DNA of 64,000 nucleotides. It comes from Trichobilharzia regenti (lineage: Eukaryota; Platyhelminthes; Trematoda; Strigeidida; Schistosomatidae). Of the stretch, positions 1 through 11,628 are shown one piece after another; position 1 is the first letter of the stretch; the number at the start of each line of letters is the position of its first letter. Below the pieces are notes generated by a model. That model saw only the letters and a program-made list of their open reading frames with translations. It searched no databases and was not told where the DNA came from. Location: NCBI GenBank assembly GCA_944472135.2, contig OX235265.1, positions 41,637,459-41,701,458 on the forward strand, written 5' to 3'. The position numbers were made by a program, and so were the translations under genes.

Positions 1-515
1 GATGTGTTTCTGATACTAAACCCTTTTTTGTGATTTCTGAAATTTTTCCTGAACTATTTTGTGGCCTGATTCTTTAGCGTGTGGACCACCTGTAGTTGAT
101 GATTTTTCAAGTTTTCCAGCTCGGTTGGATTTCTCAGTGGTGTAACAGATTTTCTATGGTGTTCATTTCTTCTTGATTTGTCCCTGATGATGCTTGTCCT
201 ACGTATATCTCATCACATTCCACGCATTTTATCTTATAGACACAATTAGATTGAGATTGTGTATGGCTTTGGACTCTTACATGGACGAGGTTGTTTTTAG
301 TGAGTCTGATGCTTTCAAGAAAACTCTAATTTTTTTCTTTTTGAGCACTCTTCTGATATCGTCTGACGTTTCTGATCTATATGGAATCTTTACAAGCTGT
401 TATCAGCAAATCCGGTTTGAACATATATAATTTTATTCGGTATGTAATTTACCTGCTCATATTACATTTTGTATGCGTTCTATTGCGTCTTCAGTTCCCC
501 TAGTCATTCTTTCTC
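1..515 (-). pseudogene. Penelope-like element, GIY-YIG endonuclease fragment
   Basis: Read on the minus strand from about 515 down to 1, with frameshifts, this gives a segment ending in RVFLKASDSLKNNLV followed by NCVYKIKC, CDEIYVGQ and, after a broken stretch, ESGHKIVQEKF. That order (linker, Cys pair, GIY-YIG-type Y..G core, H-containing C-terminal part) is the C-terminal nuclease of Penelope-like retroelements. The reverse transcriptase half is absent and the copy runs off the window edge. The + strand open frame at 194-430 is only the antisense of this fragment. Confidence 0.55.
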
Positions 516-1556
516 TCTTTGCAAACTGATATAAATAGGTGTATAAATAGGTTAAATTATTTAGCGGAATTTGTTACATGGACAGGATGTTTTGCATTTT
601 TTGATCCGGCTATGTTGTGAACGTCTGCATTTGTTCTAAATTTAGGCTATGATAAAAAAAGTACAGTTCACTGTATTCTGAAAGTGCTTATTACATACAC
701 AGTGATCAAGGACAGCAGTTACAAAATATTCGGCCCTGTTGACTTTCATTTTCTATGCTACTTTATGATTGTATCAGTTTGTTTTTCTAATCGTTTCAGT
801 AGATGAATGTTTTTTTAAAGTGTGGGTGATTATTGGGTAGTAGTCCAGGGTTATTTCAATCTCTTAATGCAGGAAAAAGGCTTTTAATAAAGTAGCGATT
901 ATGAATAGGTTGTCAATTATAAAATAGAATTGCAAGCAGGTCGTAAATGTAAGGATTGGGGGTTTAAAATTTACTATTTTACTCAAGCATATATATGAAT
1001 GAGGAAAGTTTAGATGCCTGTTTTTAATACTACAAACGTCCGTTTATCATTTAAATTGAAAGACGTTTTATTGTATGATAGTGATTCTATTACTGGTGAT
1101 AGAAGCTATTTATTTATTTGTATTTCTTAATATTAGGCATTTATACATAACTCTACCTATGTAGAACAAAATACCTTAAGTAAAATATTCACTCCAGTGA
1201 TCGCTGAACTGCAGAAAGATCGCTAGTAACAACAAGTAGAATCGTTAATGTGAAAATTCCTACCGCTTTCAACATTGGATTTAATTTTTCCGCTTTTATC
1301 TGGAGCTTATTAGCTTTTCTCTTGTACTCCTGGTTAGCATTTTTTTATTTTTCTCTCCACGAATAAATTCTGCTGAATATCAACTTCAACTAATTCATAT
1401 GTGTATCATGCGTGCCACAGACGCCGCAGTAACTTTATTTATAGTTATTTTACACTACCGCTTGGAAGGAAAAATAACACAAGAAGGAAGCCAAACATGA
1501 AATTTTTGAAAGTTAAGCTCCAGAATCTTTGGCGAATTACAATATTCTAAGATAAA
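516..1556. other. AT-rich DNA, nothing recognised
   Basis: No coding pattern, tRNA-like box or repeat shared with the rest of the window was seen. Confidence 0.5.
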
Positions 1557-1557
1557 G

Positions 1558-1746
1558 CTGTGCGTCGCTGGCACAGTGGTTAGGACTCTCTCCGACCATG
1601 CACATCGTCCGAGGTTCAATCCTCTGCCGACGAACACCTGATATCTATAGTCGGCCTGCAAAATTTGGGCTACCTATATCCATGCTGAAAATTCCATACT
1701 TGTACCAAAAATACAGTGTGGAATCAAGCTGTAATCAAAAAAAGAA
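1558..1746 (+). mobile_element. tRNA-derived SINE, family A
   Basis: Starts with a tRNA-like head: box A-like TGGCACAGTGGTTAGG, then box B-like GGTTCAATCC. A tail with the landmarks TTTGGGCTACC, ATGCTGAAAATTCC and GGAATCAAGCTG follows, ending in an A-rich stretch. The same head and tail recur at 3013-3200 (minus), 19258-19440 and 19881-20072. Short open frames over it are by-products. It is a transposed SINE, not a functional tRNA, because no clean cloverleaf forms. Confidence 0.75.
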
Positions 1747-3010
1747 AAGTAGTACAAGAATAATATTATAATATGTAGTTTAGTCACTTCCAGCTAGCCA
1801 CATGTGCCATAGTTTGATTTCAACGCTTGATTTCTAAACAATAATTTAATAAAAAGAGATAGCTTGACATATCCTCTTTGACCTCAGGGAATTATGATTG
1901 TTGACTTTAAAAGGAAGGGTGAGAGGCTGCCTATTTGAAGAAAAAGGAATATGAACCCGGGAAAACAAAGAAAACACTTAACTGCTGATTAAATATGCCA
2001 CAAGACTGTCGCCACATAAGTGAAAAATGGCATTGCTGAAAGTGACTGCACCATTACGACCGACGTTTTTAAAAGACATACTGTGAAATACATCCAGATA
2101 AGGTGTATTTGCTTTAGTATCTGAATATAAACTGAGTAGGGCAATTTGAGGTAGTGTGATCTCCATTTGTGTCAGTAAACAGTTCCTTTCGTATCGTGTA
2201 CATTTCTGCGGGAAGGATATGTATTTTATATTAATCAGTTAGCCAACAACTGATTTCACTATTATTGCTATGTTTCTGAAGTTTTCCATTAATCATTTTG
2301 TCATTTGTTGAAAACAGTAAGTTCTTATGTAAGCTTTTATTTATGCAATATATTTCTGCTTAGATGGTGCATACTAGACGCCTTTCATAGCTCATTACTA
2401 AAAAGCTGTTGAATTAGGAATCATTTTTAATGTGTCATTTTTTCATGAATACATTCTTAGCTAATTTCATCTTTAGCACGATGAAAATTGGTGTCTGCAA
2501 AGTAAAGATCATTATCGTTTTCGTCTTTGTGAGTTTCACTTGGAGAGAAATGATTTCCTGGAAATGAAATCTACTCCAGGTGCACGCCGTGAAATACATT
2601 TTTCATCAGTTTGGTCATGATTCTCCGTATCCATATCATCTAATATCTATTTCAAAAAATGCATATCCACATCATCAAATTAGTGAGATAGGATGATATC
2701 ATAGTGAAATAGTATATTTTGGTACGTCTGAGAAAAAGTTGTTTGGAAGTTTGTATTTGTAAACCAAGAGGATAGAGAACTAGATAGATAGTTAACTAGA
2801 TAGTTAGTGTCTGATGTTTATGGTTTCAACCAGGATAGTGTGAGAAAATAAAGATGCATCAAACCTTGGATTAACCAGCAGGCTGGTTTTTGGTAAAATG
2901 AGACTTGTAGATAATTGAAAAGCTTAGACAACACTGATTCTGACGGAGAAGACGCAAACATTCTAATCTGTTTCATGTTCACATTTTAGGTACTACTTGT
3001 TATTTTATTT
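1747..3010. other. AT-rich DNA, nothing recognised
   Basis: No supported coding or repeat feature. The short frame at 1978-2166 (minus) shows no domain or neighbouring exon pattern. Confidence 0.45.
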
Positions 3011-3012
3011 TT

Positions 3013-3200
3013 ATTTTTGATTACAGCTTGATTCCACACTGTATTTTTGGTACAAGTATGGAATTTTCAGCATGGATATAGGTAGCCCAAATTTTGCAGG
3101 CCGACCATAGATATCAGGTGTTCGTTGGCAGAGGATTGAACGTCGGACGATGTGCATGGTCGGCGAGAGTCCTAACCACTGTGCCACCGACGCACAAAAG
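3013..3200 (-). mobile_element. tRNA-derived SINE, family A
   Basis: Reverse complement of the family A unit. The tRNA-like head ends at about 3197 (GTGCCACCGACGCAC) and the tail reaches the T-rich stretch near 3010. It is almost identical by eye to the copy at 19881-20072, including the shared head variant CGTCCGACGTTCAATCC, so the two copies come from the same recent source. Confidence 0.75.
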
Positions 3201-4722
3201 TGCTTAACTCGGGGCCTCGCCGAGACAATAATAGAAAGAGAAATTATTTTCAGTTTTATTCTGTTCAATTTATTTAATCTTTTGCTGCATTAAAAAACTA
3301 GAAAAATGGGGAACAAAACGTATTTCACAAGTTTTATCAGTTACATTTTTCTGACTAAAACTGTGAAAGACCACTTCCTACATTTTTTCGTCTCCCTTTC
3401 AAACACTTGTGAAGATGAAAGGGTAATAATAAAGTCAACTTGGACGTCATTGTTTAACAGACGTATGATTTTGGTCTGATCAATGATTGTCTCGTTTATC
3501 ATTTATTTTTGTTCAACTGCTTTATCTTTACGTCTAGGTGAGTAAAACTTTGAAGACCTTTACAACACATCTATGTTTCTAGGCTCTTCTTTTCTGTCAC
3601 ATATGAAGTTAGATTATCCGGAATCGTAAGTTTACACTGCTTTAACTACAAAAATATTTTAGAGTTATGAGAAAGAGACTAATCGATTTCATTGTTAGAC
3701 TGGAGTTTAAAAGGCTAACAGAACAAAACTGTTACCCCTTGATAAATCTTAGCGTGCCAGTGAAACGGTGGAAGACAAGAGACTTGGTAACGGAATGTTT
3801 ATTTGAAACTTGGTATCTCCACATAACCAAATTATGTATACATCTGTAAATTGTCATTTGCATAGATATTCCGTGTTGTTCTACCTCTGCCCTTCGTATT
3901 GCGTTTATTTTGTCTTCTTCTCGTGTTTCACCTCAACACTGGTTCATTTGCTCTCTTTGACATCAGTCCTATCTCTCCGTTATTTGATATTTTCATATCG
4001 ATGAATGTTTCTTTATATAAAACTGACAAATCTTATCAGTAGAACACATCACACCAGTAATATTTGGGTTTTTTCTCTTTACAAGGGCAAATGAAACGAA
4101 AGATGCACACCAACTACTTTAGGCAATGAGATTATTAGCATGGCATAGTTTCCTTTAAATTCTATATCTGTCTTTATCACACTGATGAAAGTAATAGCTT
4201 TGTTTGTTTGATAAGGATCTGAGATATTACAAAAAGAAGAAGAAGAAAAGCTCTAAAGTCAATTTTTATTATTTATTCCTGTCACTGCGTCAGAAAAGTC
4301 TGCGCGTTTATTTTCTGAACGAATGAAAAATTTTTAGCGAATAGAAATAATATAAGATAACAAAACTTTAGTTCAGTATTTCAGTGACTGTCATCTAATT
4401 GTTTACAAATTATTTACAGTACTCATTGATTCTGCACAGTCAAAAGCAGGAAAATATGATATTCTGATTGATGAAGACTGACTTAGTCATTTTTTGATGT
4501 CTTTACTCGACGAACAGTTTTCATCAACTTTTCATCAGCTGATTATAGGTACATGTATGAATACCTACCGTAAATATGAAACTGAACAAAATATTCTCTT
4601 ATCTAAATATGAGGTATAACTTGGAAAACGATGAAACTGAAACAACTGAAGCATTCTATGATATATCGAAGAAAGGTGATCTAATAATGCTATCTCAACC
4701 AATTAATGGTTATTGCTATTAG
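3201..4722. other. AT-rich DNA, nothing recognised
   Basis: Contains a few short open frames (3667-3849, 3810-4004) without recognisable motifs and a short AAGAAG run near 4230. No gene or repeat supported. Confidence 0.45.
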
Positions 4723-4749
4723 ATGGTTGGAGGCAATCGGCCACAGGAA

Positions 4750-4797
4750 GCCTTGGACCCAGGTTTCGTGCTAGTTGGCACTCATTAGCAAGGCGTA
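4750..4797 (-). ncRNA. Degenerate hammerhead ribozyme, family E
   Basis: On the minus strand: GCCTTG, then CTAATGA in place of the required CTGANGA, stem II GTGC/GCAC, GAAA, stem III ACC/GGT, C, then CAAGGC. Stem I GCCTTG/CAAGGC pairs fully. The catalytic G5 is replaced by A, so it should be inactive. Confidence 0.5.
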
Positions 4798-5092
4798 TCT
4801 GCGACCTTGAAGGAACTCATATCCTTTCTGAGATTCAAACCTGTGTCACCCAGTGGTGCAGTCAGAGACGTTACCATTGAACTATTCAGGTTCACGATTG
4901 ACCTCCTGTATTGGATATTTTTGATTGCATACTAGTCGGTAACTAGCTTAATGTTTCTAGTCCTATCTTCACTGCAGACTGAATTCTATCAGTCAAGCTT
5001 GCAATGTGGCCACCATGCTAGGTGGCTCGCCATTACTGAGTGACGCAGGTTCGAATCTCAGAAAGGATATGAGTTCCTTCAAGGTTGCCGAT

Positions 5093-5140
5093 ACGCCCTG
5101 CTGATGAGTGCCAACTACCACGAAACCTAGGTCGAAGGCT
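5093..5140 (+). ncRNA. Hammerhead ribozyme motif, family E
   Basis: Core CTGATGA at 5101-5107. Stem II (5108-5121) is GTG/CAC with one C:C mismatch. GAAA is at 5122-5125, stem III is ACCT/AGGT at 5125-5132, and the cleavable base is C5133. Stem I is weaker than in the sister copy at 4750-4797. All core nucleotides expected for a hammerhead are present; activity is uncertain because of the stem mismatches. Confidence 0.55.
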
Positions 5141-5640
5141 TCCAGACGATTGCCTCCAACCATCTAATACCATCAAATTAATGTGCACCGTAATGGCGAG
5201 CCACCTAGCATGGTGGCCACATTGCAAGCTTGACTGATAGAATTCAGTCTTCAGTGAAGATAGGATTAGACACATTACACTAGTTACTGACTAGTATGCA
5301 ATCAAAAATTAATGGTTATGTATAGAAAACTAAAAATAAAGATCACAATACAGTTACTCAAAAAGTAAGAAATCGATTCCAACTTTCCATCTGTTTACGT
5401 CCGGTTTAGACAATTAACTATACAGTAACCACTTTTCTCAAACAATATTTTAAAAGCTTTTTCATTTTGAACATTATTAAATATTCAGACCGGTATTTTA
5501 CTGGCATATATTCTTAAGGTAGAAACGGAATATAGTATCAAAAGCCTTGATTATTCATAAGTTGAAATGCTCGAGAACACATTGGCAATTGGCATTTCAG
5601 AAGCCTAAATGATATTAATTTCAGTAAGGTATGTCTTTCC

Positions 5641-5878
5641 TTGTGCGTCGGTGGCATAGCGGTTAGGACCCTAGCCAACCATGCACATGGTCCGCGGTTC
5701 AATCCCCGACCGATGCATTCCAAAACCTCGCTAAGCCAGAAATAATGCTGGTAAAGAGGAAAGGTTGGGCATGAAGCTAGCAACCCCATCCTGTAAAAAT
5801 AAACACCACTGCTACAGAAACTTCAAGTCACTAGCTTGAAGCCTTATGTTCCACTGGGGAACGTGAAGGAATAAAAAG
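5641..5878 (+). mobile_element. tRNA-derived SINE, family B
   Basis: The tRNA-like head (GTGCGTCGGTGGCATAGCGG, then GGTTCAATCC) resembles family A, but the body differs. It carries GGCATGAAGCTAGCAACCCC, then CTGCTACAGAAACTTCAAG and a 3' end CCTTATGTTCCACTGGGG with GTGAAGGAATAAA. The body matches the DNA at the 5' end of the RTE copy at 8528 and the 3' end matches RTE 3' ends (for example 13215-13250). Confidence 0.75.
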
Positions 5879-6795
5879 TATCTTTGCCTTAGCATGACAG
5901 TTTATGTCATCTTCACTGACTAACCAATTTATATTCCACGACATTTTGTATGAGTTAGTCACTAAAAAGATGAAAATTTTCTTTTGAATTGATAAACGCG
6001 TTATAACCGCGAAGTGAATACTACCTGTACCGAAAACATCTGAATAGATAAATCAGTCTTTGAGGCAATAAATCCCTGGCAAAATAATTTCACTGCTTTC
6101 TACAGTTGAATGAAAGGTGATATACCTCTGTTTAAGTTCATCACAGTGTTAAAGTTGAACACTTCTTTAAAGTAACTTTTTCATGAGACTTTATTCATTT
6201 TCTCTCATTGACATTTTTTCTCAAAGGCTAAAGCATCGTGAATGCCATCTAATCATCAGTGTTTTTCTAATATTTTTTTTTACAAATACTGTGAGCCGCA
6301 AGTAGTTTCATAAATCATAGCTTAAGTTAGTAAAAATGAAAAGTTAATCTCGAAATTATCAGAAAAAAGAACTCAACTGATTTGCAAAACATTTTAATTA
6401 TGCTGTAATAATTTGCCAGCATTCATCACGTTTAGACGTAGCATATTTATGCAGTATTTTTTTTTTTAATGTAACAAATGATTAAAAGTACTTACAGTGT
6501 AAATAAAGCGAATCTAATATTTTATCTTGAGTTGTTCAAACACCTGTAGACACTGACTCACTTTATTATGTAGTGGAAATGTTTTCAATGGTGATGAATA
6601 TGCAAGTCTAACAACTGAGTATGAAGTATTTTTGTAGTGACATTCCAATGTCATCCTATTCTTCCCATTTACTGTCAACTGGAAGTTAGGCAGGTTAATT
6701 CCCTCGTGTTTCAGGTAACCTTGTGGGCATAGAAACTATAAGACTTCATTTGATTTCTATACTGTCTAAAATTTTCATTCTCAAGAATAAATGAA
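5879..6795. other. AT-rich DNA, nothing recognised
   Basis: No coding or repeat feature supported. Confidence 0.45.
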
Positions 6796-6796
6796 G

Positions 6797-6995
6797 TAGC
6801 ACGTGTGGTTTGAATTCAAATTCTGGTCGACATACACCTAAATCTTATTTAGTGGGTGGAAACTCCGAAAAAGACTGAAAGTTTAGGGGTGAGGCTAGCT
6901 ACCACACCCCTTAGAATACGCAACACCACTGCTATGCAAACTTCAAAGTTTGAAATCCTTGTTCTGTTCAGAAGGCAGGGAATGAAAAAATCTAG
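6797..6995 (+). mobile_element. Degenerate SINE, family B
   Basis: Only the box B side of the head survives (TTTGAATTCAAATTCTGG). The body landmarks GGTGAGGCTAGCTACCAC, CACTGCTATGCAAACTTCAA and AATCCTTGTTCTGTTC align with family B but are heavily mutated, which indicates an old copy. Confidence 0.5.
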
Positions 6996-6999
6996 GAAA

Positions 7000-8078
7000 A
7001 GAGAAAAGGTGTTAAGAATTTAATAGTTCTGGTATTAATAAAGAGTTAAATTTAGTTTACAGAGCTTTCATATTCGGATCCATCTGTAGTGCTGTTTAAC
7101 AAAGAAGAGGATTCAGTTTCTTGACCACGACTGTCTGTTAAACATTTGGTTTGGCTAATAAATTTGTTGACAATCAATTAATCCTACTTTGTATAGGTTT
7201 ACTTTGGTAAGTCTTTTAATTTCGACAGCTGTGTTAATTTTTGATATTCTTCATCTACTCTAACGCTTCTGGACTTATCTTAGTTGGAGTTATTTACCGT
7301 TCAGTTTATTTAATAACTGAAATGAGCCTTGGATGCTGGAAGCAAGTCTACGAGGCCAGTGTACATGCAGTCCAGCACGAAGCCACAGGCTTGTGAAGCA
7401 TCCAGCCAGTGAATGGTGAACCAAGACGGATCGCTAAAACATTATAAAAGGAGACAGACAATATCAGGGTGAGGCCGATGCATATGGCACACAGCCTTCT
7501 TCAAACTTTGCTCACACCCCTTAGATTTCGTGCTATCTTGTTGTACTGTTGTCGTTATTATTCATTCGTGTGCATGGATTTCTGAAGAGTTTGTTGTATT
7601 CATGCAATATGAATTGATGTGAAAGTTTGTTTGACAGGAAGACTGGAATCACTTGATGATTCAACTGTCTGATACTCAGTCTGATACCCCAAACGAGTGA
7701 AATGATAGTCAGATATTTATGTCACCCTGACTGGAGATTTGGTTTAGTGGCTCAAACATTGGAATTCCATTCCACCTACTCCAAAATGGCCATCTGCGAC
7801 ACTGTCATAAGGTCATGGCGCAGCATATAGAAAAGTTTATTCCAAGTCTTTGAGTTCTAAAAACGGACTAAGGTTTAACAGCTGAAATGCGGGTTGATTT
7901 CTTCCCTCCAGTCTCTAACGTAATATCATTGGGACGACTAGGTTGTGGTGAATTAGTCAATGCAGCTACTAGATCCACTAAATTGAATGCTGATGATTCG
8001 GTGGTGTCATGGCCTAGGTTCTTCTATTTCTATTCAATCACCATTTAAAGCAATTAGTTCCTTTTGTGAACTTTCATC
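7000..8078. other. Intergenic DNA with an unidentified GC-richer segment
   Basis: Mostly featureless. The part from about 7320 to 7520 is richer in GC and contains CATTATAAAAGGAGACAGAC, a TATA-box-like string; it could be a piece of an LTR or another repeat, but no second copy was seen in the window. Confidence 0.3.
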
Positions 8079-8310
8079 GTCAGTGGCTTAGTGATAGGAT
8101 GCTCGCCAATCACTCATGTGGTCGGGGGCTTGGTCCTCAATCGACGAACTGCTTTACTTCTCTTAGCTGGTAATAATAAGATCGATGAAGAAGGAAGGTT
8201 GGGCATGAGGCTAGCGGCGCCACTCGGTAAAAAAATAAACAAAACTGCTACCGAAACTTCAAAGCTCTGGCTTGAAGTCATTTGTTCCACTGGGAACGTA
8301 AAGGAACAAA
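8079..8310 (+). mobile_element. tRNA-derived SINE, family B
   Basis: Mutated head (GTCAGTGGCTTAGTGATAGG, then CTTGGTCCTCAATCGACG), then GGTTGGGCATGAGGCTAGCG, TGCTACCGAAACTTCAAAG and TTTGTTCCACTGGGAACG. It lies just upstream of the RTE copy whose 5' part shares this body. Confidence 0.65.
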
Positions 8311-8527
8311 GTGCTAAGAATAAGAAATAAATCTGGCTTTTTCTTCCATTTGACAGGTTTCAATTTAACCAACCAGTAGGGTTTTTTTCTCAAATTTATT
8401 TTGATGTTAAACCATAAGTCTCATAAATTAAAAGAGTTATAAGAAAAGTGTGGATTATGACAGCCATATAATTCAGACTTATATTTCCCTAATTTGGTTT
8501 ACTAATCTTAATGTACCAATTCCTTTC

Positions 8528-10062
8528 TCAGGCGTGAGGCTAGCAACCCCACCCCGTAAACAAAGTTGCTACAGAAACTTCAGCACGATGAATCTCTTTG
8601 TGCCAAAAGAAAAAGTCTGTGTGGGGACATGGAACGTCCGCACTATGTACGAGATTATAAAAGCTGCCCAGATCGCAAACGAGATGAAAAGATACGGAAT
8701 CCAAGTGCTGGAAATATGTGAAAGCAGATGGAACATGAATGGGCTCACCAAATTGTCTATGGGTGAGTCAGTGATCTACAGGCCGGATTCAGGAGAAACA
8801 AATCATGTATTGATCAAATCGCGACTCTACGGATCACCATTGAACAAAGCTTGGAGTGGCAGTCACCTCTCCACCTCACTCAACTTCATCGACTTTGAAA
8901 ACGCCTCAGACAGCGTCGATCGACAGGTCATTTGGAAACTACTTCGCTACTACAGGCTGCCATCGACAATTATACATCTCATCCAACAGTTATACGACAA
9001 TGCTGCATGCCCCGTAATCCACAACGGAAAACTCACGGAATCCTTCGAAGTGAGGATGGGAGTGAGGCAACGCTGTCTACTATCGCCAATGATCTTCCTG
9101 ATTGCAGTAGATTGGATAATGCGACAGACAGCGGGAAATGAGGAAACAGGCATAAAATGAACTCACACAAAAAGAGACTTGGAGGATCTGGACTTCGCCG
9201 ATGATGATGTATATCTGATTTCCCACAAATTGGAAGATATGCAAGTGAAAAGCAACAAGTTGTCAGAAGAAGCATCCAGAGTAGATAGGACTTCAGGTGA
9301 ACATAGAGAAAACAGAGGTGATGAAGATTCCTGGCCAACACGAACAGCAACAGCAAAAACAACAGACGACAGTCAGCATAAATGGGAGGAACCTGAAAGA
9401 AACAACTTCCTTTACCTAGCTGGGAAGCATGGTTTCAAATGCAGGCTGACGGGACTGCCGAGGATATCAAAGGCAGAATCGGAAAAGCAAGACAAGCTTT
9501 CATTACGCTCAAGTCTGTGTGGAGGTCAACAGCACTCCTCACCATCGAAAATAAGATCCGGATTTTCAACTCCAATGTGAAGTCAGTGCTACTTACTGTA
9601 TGGATCAGAGACTTGACCAGCGCGTCATAAAGAGCACCTCAAACAAACTACAGACCTTCATTAACAGTTGTCTTCGTTCACTAGTGCTCAAGATCAGATG
9701 GCCGGTCAGAAAAGATCAGGAACAGGGATCTCTGGCAATGAGCCAACCAACACAACAGGAGCCGATTGTGAAACAAATAGGCAGGAAGGAATGGAGATAG
9801 ATTGGCCATACGCTGAGGAAACCATCAAGTGACATCACTAGACAAGCCATCGCTCGAGTGGAGCCCGAAAGGGAAGTGGCGAGTTGGTCGTCGGTGATAG
9901 GGTGGGGTGAATTGGAGGAGGTCATGTGAAGAGGAGATGAAAGCATGTGGGCAGACTTGGAGCGGGGTGAAAAAGTTGGCAGAAAACCGAAGGCAATGGA
10001 GAAGGGCAGCTGAAGCCCTATGATCCTCTAGCAATTAAAGGATATAATAATACAAGGTTCAG
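8528..10062 (+). pseudogene. RTE-clade (SR2-like) non-LTR retrotransposon, internally deleted
   Basis: The 5' part (about 8587-8810) encodes the start of an apurinic-type endonuclease: VCVGTWNVRTMYE, QIANEMKRYGIQVL, ESRWNMNGL. It then jumps directly into the reverse transcriptase: FIDFENASDSVDRQVIWKL, GVRQRCLLSP, and DLDFADDD after a stop at 9158. Further frames carry the RTE C-terminal signature, as RIFNSNVKSVLL and LQTFINSCLRS with SLVLKIRWP. The rest of the endonuclease and the RT fingers are missing, and several frameshifts follow. The 3' end near 10005-10062 has GCTGAAGCCCTATG and an ATA-repeat tail. Such elements copy themselves into DNA by target-primed reverse transcription; this copy cannot encode the protein. 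Confidence 0.8.
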
Positions 10063-10284
10063 ACATCTAGTGTGAGGCTATCAACTTCTGTCGGTGATGT
10101 CAAACAGTGAATTGATATTTCATATTTTTGAATGATATTTCATATTTCTCAACTGTGAATAAGAAACTTAATCATAGTACCAAGCTGAAGAACATAAACT
10201 TTATCATTTCACAATGAACCTTTGAAAAAAATGGAATAATTCACTATCAACACTGAGACCATCTACTTAGTTGAAGCATCCCAA
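10063..10284. other. Intergenic DNA
   Basis: Short stretch between the RTE tail and a SINE fragment; nothing recognised. Confidence 0.4.
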
Positions 10285-10400
10285 ACTAGGACGAAACAGC
10301 TGTCCAGTACTCCCTGCAGGTTTTCCAGTGGTTCTCTAACTGATGTCAGCTCATGATGAAGTCCTCCACCCAATCAAAAACAGTAGAGTCAAACTAATAT
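10285..10400 (+). mobile_element. SINE family C, 3' fragment with dead hammerhead
   Basis: Begins inside the ribozyme part. CCCAAACTAGGACGAAACAG is intact, but the upstream core reads TTGAAGC instead of CTGAAGA. The family C end follows: GTTTTCCAGTGGTTCTCTAA and GTCAGCTCATGATGAA. The tRNA-like head is missing. Confidence 0.6.
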
Positions 10401-11628
10401 CAGTGAATACCTTCTATAAAAATCAACAGGACATAAATTTTCATACATTTGCAGATCAAATTGTTGCCGACTGAACTGTCGCATTTTCAACCATTCAGGT
10501 ATGAATCTTCGTCCAGAATGCATACATCCCTTATTTTCATGTTTTCAACTTTTTTACTCACCTTTGTATCTGGACATCTATATGAAAAAATTTTTTAACT
10601 TAATATTTATTATTAGTACACTGCCACACACATCATTTTTTCCCCTTATTTTCGACGTTATGTTTCATTTATATAGAGTTTATTATCATGCCGAATAAAA
10701 TTCAATCTGAAGACTAATCATAAATCAGTGATATGAATTTTTGATATCATGTTAACCATCAGATCTCCATACTAACAAGAGACCAAGCACTCAGGCTCAG
10801 CGTATATCAGTCGACGGGAAATTCAAATTATCTTAAACAAATTAGTCATCACTTTTCACAACTATATATTCCATGTCACCAGTGATCAGTTACTTTGATA
10901 TCTGACCCTCAATTCAGTGCTGGATTTATGCATAATACCACATATACATAATCTGAACTAAAATCTACTAACGATTCTGTACGTACGTTTGTAGAACTTG
11001 AAGAGATTAACTAAATAAATATCCTTTTTAGATTTGTTCAAGTGTTACTTATCATGGCATAAATAATGATCTACAGACAGTTATCTATGCGCGGTAAAAT
11101 AACCACTAACAATAATTAAAAAACATTTCCTGATTCTTTTCAAGTTCCGTTTTTTTCTTCAAGACTCTAATCTAATGTGACTTAAAAAATGATAAACGAA
11201 TTTGTGATAACTTTCTGTATTCATCCTGACAGATTTGTACGGATCAAGAAACAAAGTGCCCCAATAAAATTAGGGATTACAGCTGACCACCTCTTACTGT
11301 CTAATGAAATTGTCTTTCTTTAGGAAACAGGAGACAGCAGGTGTATGTGGAGTGGAAACTCATCACCTGTTCAGGTCTGTTACGAAATGCTGCATAAACA
11401 CGAACCCGTTATAAAGAAGCTTTCAAAGATATCTTAATGACATCTATGTGTCGTGTTTGAACAGTGAAGTGTTGACATTCGTTACAACCCATCTTTGACA
11501 AAACAAAAGAAAGACTTCAGATCTACTACCTAATCGTTCATACAGTATAACGATTTCATCTAGAATGAAATAATTGATCATAATAGTAATAACGACTTTG
11601 TTAGTTAGTAGATGGCTATTAGATGAAC
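10401..11628. other. AT-rich DNA with a small Sm-alpha-like remnant
   Basis: At about 10782-10845 the strings GAGACCAAGCACTCAGGCTC and CAGTCGACGGGAAATTCAAA match the 5' half of the Sm-alpha-like SINE at 14277. The remainder shows nothing. Confidence 0.4.

Larger units (their letters stand above)
4723..5308. repeat. Interleaved inverted repeats of a ribozyme-bearing SINE (family E)
   Basis: Two segments each occur in both orientations. Segment A (about 4727-4850) is the inverse of A' (5037-5165); segment B (about 4923-5036) is the inverse of B' (5187-5308), so the order is A B A' B'. The central stretch B-A' (about 4960-5165) reads as one + strand SINE unit with a box B-like AGGTTCGAATCT at about 5048 and a hammerhead-like end. 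A and B' are minus-strand partial copies that flank it. A diverged remnant lies near 24415-24565. Confidence 0.65.

Noticed and set aside
3010..3268. Open frames over SINE copies (also 1455-1661, 5033-5275, 5538-5789, 8091-8330, 14277-14504, 28684-28893)
   Set aside because: They follow repeat sequence and are by-products of SINE heads and bodies.
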